A stretch of 7,631 nucleotides of DNA from contig JAGCJE010000238.1 in the NCBI GenBank assembly GCA_017648225.1, positions 1 to 7,631 of the forward strand, read 5' to 3'. This document shows positions 5,441 to 7,631 of the stretch, one piece after another (within the stretch, counting starts at the first letter, position 1; the number at the start of each line of letters is the position of its first letter). The notes below the pieces were generated by a model that worked only from the letters and a program-made list of their open reading frames with translations, did no database searches and was not told the origin of the DNA. The DNA comes from Kiritimatiellia bacterium. GTDB lineage: Bacteria > Verrucomicrobiota > Kiritimatiellia > RFP12 > UBA1067. A program made the translations under genes and the position numbers.

Positions 5441-6172
5441 CTAAAACTTTCCACTCAACGCAGTATTGATTTCATCACAGAGATTCGGATACCACTTGAG
5501 CGGCGAGCGTTCCAGTTCCGGTTTGCGCCCTTTGCGCATGTCGTATGGCGCGATAACGACCGAGACGTTCTTTATCCCCACCGTCGACGCGAGATAGAAG
5601 ATGTCTTCAATCGCGTTATCGCCGACAGGTACGCACCCGATTGTCACCGCCTTGCCGTGGATCATGATGTCGCCGCCGAGATTCGTGCGCCCGTCAGCTT
5701 TCGCGCGCGCCCTGTCCGATGCGTTCGGATATGTCACCTTGAGCGAAAGATAGTAGCTTGAATTCGGGTTCAGGTATCCAATTCCGTAGACGCCCTCCGG
5801 GATCTGTCCGTCGCCCTCGCGCAGCTTCGGGCCGAGCGTCCCGCTGAAGGCCGTCATCGGATAGATGCGCGGCGCTTCCCAGCCTGGTGCGTGGACTTCG
5901 ACGGATCTCTCGTTCTTGAAGACGAGTATCCGCAACTTGCCACCCGCGCTTTTCACCACGCCTTTCAACTGGGGCTTCTTCGCGAAAATCGCCGCCGTTC
6001 TGTCCGCGATCGTGTGCCGCGACGCCTTCGCCGCAATCACGCCGGCACCAAGTTCCACCGTTTCGCGGATAGACCAGCCCTTCTGCCACGCAACCGCCAC
6101 TATGCCTCCGGCGAAGACTGCGCCTACAACGAACACTCCAGCTACTATGCTTCTAACTTTCGTTCTCTTCAT
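5441..6172 (-). CDS. YafK/DpaA-type L,D-transpeptidase-fold protein
   Basis: 243 residues. A basic start and one hydrophobic segment (about 8-29) anchor or export it; residues 35-75 form a linker; 78 to about 212 form the YkuD catalytic domain. Family-specific stretches include FSGTLGPKLREGDGQIPEG (109-127), NPNSSYYLSLKVTYPN (135-150) and GGDIMIHGKAVTIGC (166-180), giving candidate catalytic His172 and Cys180. This pattern fits E. coli YafK/DpaA (COG3034) better than the classical cross-linking L,D-transpeptidases. DpaA cuts the link between Braun lipoprotein and peptidoglycan; whether this protein hydrolyses or forms cross-links is unknown. Site of action: periplasm. ATG 6172 has AAAGGA 9 nt upstream. 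Inverted 22-bp arms (R3, R4) flank the gene and could pair in its mRNA or mark it as a cassette. Confidence 0.9.
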   Translation of the reverse strand: MKRTKVRSIVAGVFVVGAVFAGGIVAVAWQKGWSIRETVELGAGVIAAKASRHTIADRTAAIFAKKPQLKGVVKSAGGKLRILVFKNERSVEVHAPGWEAPRIYPMTAFSGTLGPKLREGDGQIPEGVYGIGYLNPNSSYYLSLKVTYPNASDRARAKADGRTNLGGDIMIHGKAVTIGCVPVGDNAIEDIFYLASTVGIKNVSVVIAPYDMRKGRKPELERSPLKWYPNLCDEINTALSGKF

Positions 6173-6194
6173 CGTTCAAAGTCCTTTGCGGTTT

Positions 6195-6229
6195 TGTTTT
6201 GGACAGGATTTACAGGATTGACAGGATTT
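6195..6229. repeat. Nonamer tandem repeat array R4 (inverted)
   Basis: Three ACAGGATT units on the plus strand (6203-6210, 6212-6219, 6221-6228), opposite to R1, R2, R3 and R5, about 23 bp upstream of the L,D-transpeptidase start. Confidence 0.8.
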
Positions 6230-6261
6230 GAGTGCTCCCACTCCAAACTCGAGCTCCTATA

Positions 6262-6279
6262 AATCATGTAAATCTCGTT
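6262..6279. repeat. Degenerate nonamer units
   Basis: AATCATGT-A-AATCTCGT-T keeps the 9-bp period and the orientation of R1/R2/R5, with one and two mismatches to AATCCTGT. Probably a decayed array between the SAF gene and R4. Confidence 0.3.
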
Positions 6280-6306
6280 AAGAATTTGCATTACTTTCCC
6301 ACATCA

Positions 6307-6654
6307 CTACTGCTGAATATCCGTCTTCAACAGCACACTTCGCGCTTTTAGGTCGACACGCATTTTGCGACCTAAAACATTCTGCAGATCCGCACTTTGC
6401 AAAAGACGATCGCTCACCCCATCACAAATATAGTCACGCATGGCAAGGTCTTCCTTTGTCAGGACATCCCCTGCCTTCACATCGCGATGTACGAACAAAA
6501 CTTGGCTGGCGAATCCATGCTTTTGCCGCACGCTTTTCTCACCCTCCTCATAAGAGGCACGAACAGTCGTAGCCATATTCGCCTTGCAAAGAGTGTACCC
6601 GATGGCAAGTCCGGCAACAAGTGCCACCGACGAAAACAACATTATCTTCTTCAT
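6307..6654 (-). CDS. SAF-domain membrane-anchored protein, copy 2 (complete)
   Basis: 115 residues. Residues 5-22 are a single hydrophobic signal anchor; 23-50 form a charged linker (YEEGEKSVRQKHG); 51-113 form a SAF-type domain: VLFVHRDVKAGDVLTKEDL, then an NVLGRKMRVDLKARSVLL end, as in CpaB/FlgA-like proteins. Those proteins are about 230-300 residues; this is a stand-alone SAF domain, so a role in pilus or flagellar assembly should not be assumed. ATG 6654 has AAGGAAG about 8 nt upstream, and array R5 lies directly behind that. A near-identical copy (3 differences in 197 bp) starts at 197. A perfect 10-bp inverted repeat lies inside the gene at 6346-6377. Confidence 0.82.
   Translation of the reverse strand: MKKIMLFSSVALVAGLAIGYTLCKANMATTVRASYEEGEKSVRQKHGFASQVLFVHRDVKAGDVLTKEDLAMRDYICDGVSDRLLQSADLQNVLGRKMRVDLKARSVLLKTDIQQ
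6346..6377. repeat. Perfect 10-bp inverted repeat within the SAF gene
   Basis: TTTTAGGTCG (6346-6355) and CGACCTAAAA (6368-6377) with a 12-nt loop. It can form a hairpin in the mRNA near the 3' end of the coding sequence, within the codons for VLGRKMRVDLK. Confidence 0.6.
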
Positions 6655-6669
6655 GCTTCCACTTCCTTC

Positions 6670-6703
6670 TTAATCCTGTCAATCTTGTTAATCCTGTCTA
6701 AAA
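6670..6703. repeat. Nonamer tandem repeat array R5
   Basis: Units AATCCTGT, AATCTTGT, AATCCTGT (6672-6679, 6681-6688, 6690-6697) then CTAAAA. It is the counterpart of R1 and part of the same duplicated block as the SAF gene. Confidence 0.85.
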
Positions 6704-6762
6704 AACTTACCGCGTCGCATCTCAGTTTAAGACAAATCCACTCCTTCACGCTGAAAGGCGTG

Positions 6763-6831
6763 CTACTCGGTGTCTTCGACCACTAGCGAGACCATCGCCG
6801 CGCATCCAAGCACCACCATCAGTTTTTTCAT
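6763..6831 (-). CDS. 22-codon signal-peptide-like mini-ORF, probable gene remnant
   Basis: ATG 6831 is preceded by AAAGGAA at a good distance and encodes MKKLMVVLGCAAMVSLVV, then EDTE and a stop. This is a textbook basic-plus-hydrophobic export signal with a possible lipobox (VLGC) but no mature protein behind it. The likely reading is the surviving 5' end of a small secreted-protein gene, cut short by a stop or deletion; the neighbouring 60 bp to R5 hold nothing recognisable. A functional micro-membrane peptide is the alternative. Codons for AAMVSLVVE coincide with the 29-bp repeat shared with 3001-3029. Confidence 0.4.
   Translation of the reverse strand: MKKLMVVLGCAAMVSLVVEDTE
6775..6803. 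repeat. 29-bp dispersed repeat, copy B
   Basis: Matches 3001-3029 at 27 of 29 positions and in the same reading frame; here part of a signal peptide. Confidence 0.75.
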
Positions 6832-6844
6832 CTTCAGTTTCCTT

Positions 6845-7631
6845 TTATTGACAATTGGTATTGGTACTCGGCACTCGCTTCGCTCGGCGTGTTCGCGTCC
6901 CTATGGGTTGCGAACCCCCGCAAGGATATCCCCCGACGAGCTGTAGCGAGGAGTCGCCGTAGGCGATGTCAATCAGGGGTGCGGTTACGGCAACATTTCC
7001 ACATCTTGACCGCCGTAGCTTTGGCGAAGGTGGTTGGCAACATTTCCCTCTCGATTCACACACAAGGCGCTTCAACTGACAGACCATATACATAGGAAGC
7101 GACAAGAGAGAATATCTACTTTTGCGGCCAAGGCTGTCGGCGGCCTCGGCATTTGGAAGCAGCGAAGGCTCGTCCATATTGAAGCGGACGGCAAAATCAC
7201 GTTTCTTCTCGTTCAGGAAGAAGTTCAACGACTTGAGGCTACCGGTCGCGCCACTCTTTACCTCAACCGGTATGATGTCGCCCCCCATCTGGATGACGTA
7301 ATCGACCTCAGCTGAAGAATTTCTCGCCTCGCGCATCCAGCAATACGCCGCCGGCGCTTCGTATTCCCTGCCGAAATAAAGCAGATGCTGCCCGACGAAC
7401 TGCTCGCAAATCTCGCCTTTGTTGGCAAGCATAAAGCTCTCGTCATCCATGAAATCGTCCAGCCGCAGCCCGACCGCATGGCATGCAAGACCAACGTCCA
7501 AAAACAGCGGTTTGAACTCTCTTGCGCTCGCCTGAGCGCCGATTGGGATTCCGTTCGCCGAAGTGTGGCAAACCTTGGCGACGATGCGGGAAAGCTCCAA
7601 ACGCGAAAACGCCTTGGAAAGCTCGTTCGAC
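6845..7631 (-). CDS. AAA ATPase with DUF4143, C-terminal part (N-terminus off the window)
   Basis: The open frame enters at the right edge (first full codon 7630-7628) and ends at TAA 6845. The visible part is the DUF4143 half of the AAA_14/DUF4143 family: SNELSKAFSRLELSRIVAKV, HTSANGIPIGAQ, FKPLFLDVGLAC, then a restriction-nuclease-like core with AEVDYVIQ (Asp at about 7303) and IPVEVKSG (Glu about 7264, Lys about 7258), and the typical end GSLKSLNFFLNEK...YSLLSLPMYMVCQLKRL. The upstream P-loop ATPase part is expected outside the window. The family's end falls near 7055; the last 68 or so codons are Arg/Cys/Pro-rich and lie in palindromic repeat DNA, so they are probably an acquired tail. 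Function is poorly known in the family. An apparent TTG start at 7600 is not a real start, as homology continues upstream. Confidence 0.85.
   Translation of the reverse strand, partial: SNELSKAFSRLELSRIVAKVCHTSANGIPIGAQASAREFKPLFLDVGLACHAVGLRLDDFMDDESFMLANKGEICEQFVGQHLLYFGREYEAPAAYCWMREARNSSAEVDYVIQMGGDIIPVEVKSGATGSLKSLNFFLNEKKRDFAVRFNMDEPSLLPNAEAADSLGRKSRYSLLSLPMYMVCQLKRLVCESRGKCCQPPSPKLRRSRCGNVAVTAPLIDIAYGDSSLQLVGGYPCGGSQPIGTRTRRAKRVPSTNTNCQ
6856..7050. repeat. Palindrome-rich REP-like region
   Basis: Several dyads lie close together: GTTCGC (6891-6896) with GCGAAC (6910-6915), enclosing CCC-TAT-GGG; TCGCC-GTA-GGCGA (6954-6966); CGCC (7011-7014) with GGCG (7023-7026), extended by CCGCC/GGTGG (7010-7033); and a CTCGCTTCGCTCG dyad near 6874. 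A 12-bp direct repeat GGCAACATTTCC occurs at 6989-7000 and 7036-7047. This resembles dispersed intergenic repeat DNA rather than coding sequence. Confidence 0.55.

Noticed and set aside
6744..6762. Hairpin CACGC/GCGTG after the mini-ORF as a terminator
   Set aside because: The stem is only 5 bp and no U-run follows in the minus-strand transcript.
6848..6871. TTGACA on the plus strand as a promoter -35
   Set aside because: No -10-like hexamer follows at 16-18 bp and no plus-strand gene lies downstream.
1..7631. tRNA, rRNA, riboswitch, insertion sequence or integrase
   Set aside because: No cloverleaf, conserved RNA core, transposase or recombinase motif was seen on either strand by reading.

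Overview
The window is a run of minus-strand genes from a bacterium with medium-high GC. No marker gene fixes the taxon. The mixture of short tandem nonamers (ACAGGATTN) and octamers (GCGCAGAG-like) between genes, small exported proteins with Met-Lys-Lys-type signal peptides, and several toxin-type genes recalls uncultured Verrucomicrobiota of the Kiritimatiellae or Lentisphaerae type. That placement is low-confidence inference. All genes described read on the minus strand, so the transcription order runs from high to low coordinates.

Layout in transcription order. (1) 7631-6845: the C-terminal part of an AAA-ATPase/DUF4143 protein, entering from outside the window, whose last 68 or so codons run through palindrome-rich repeat DNA. 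(2) 6831-6763: a 22-codon signal-peptide mini-ORF. (3) 6654-6307: a small membrane-anchored SAF-domain protein. (4) 6172-5441: a YafK/DpaA-type L,D-transpeptidase-fold protein, flanked by inverted copies of the nonamer repeat. (5) 5327-4944: a small one-TM exported protein. (6) 4788-3307: a Fic AMP-transferase fused to an AbiEi-like winged helix, with a strong sigma70-type promoter, followed 12 bp later by a small lipoprotein (3294-2983). (7) A hipB-hipA toxin-antitoxin operon (2869-1396) with a clear promoter bracketed by AATTTACCG boxes, continuing after 7 bp into a DUF2238/YjdF membrane protein and after 6 bp more into a two-TM protein with a PH-like tail (to 231). (8) 197-1: a second, almost identical copy of the SAF gene, cut by the window edge.

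Functionally this is accessory DNA: two independent toxin-type modules (HipBA and Fic/AbiEi-like) and a DUF4143 ATPase, mixed with cell-envelope genes. Two SAF copies (3 differences in 197 bp) lie 6457 bp apart in direct orientation and bracket the region, so recombination between them could delete or amplify everything between. Repeat sequence has supplied the stop codon of one gene and lies immediately upstream of three others. Fragments of small secreted-protein genes are echoed elsewhere in the window (3001-3029 with 6775-6803; 3275-3295 with 4892-4912). The most unusual points are the extended hipBA operon with two membrane proteins, the regularly spaced hipB boxes, and the way short repeats remodel gene ends. 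I did not find a wholly new system that I could defend from sequence alone.
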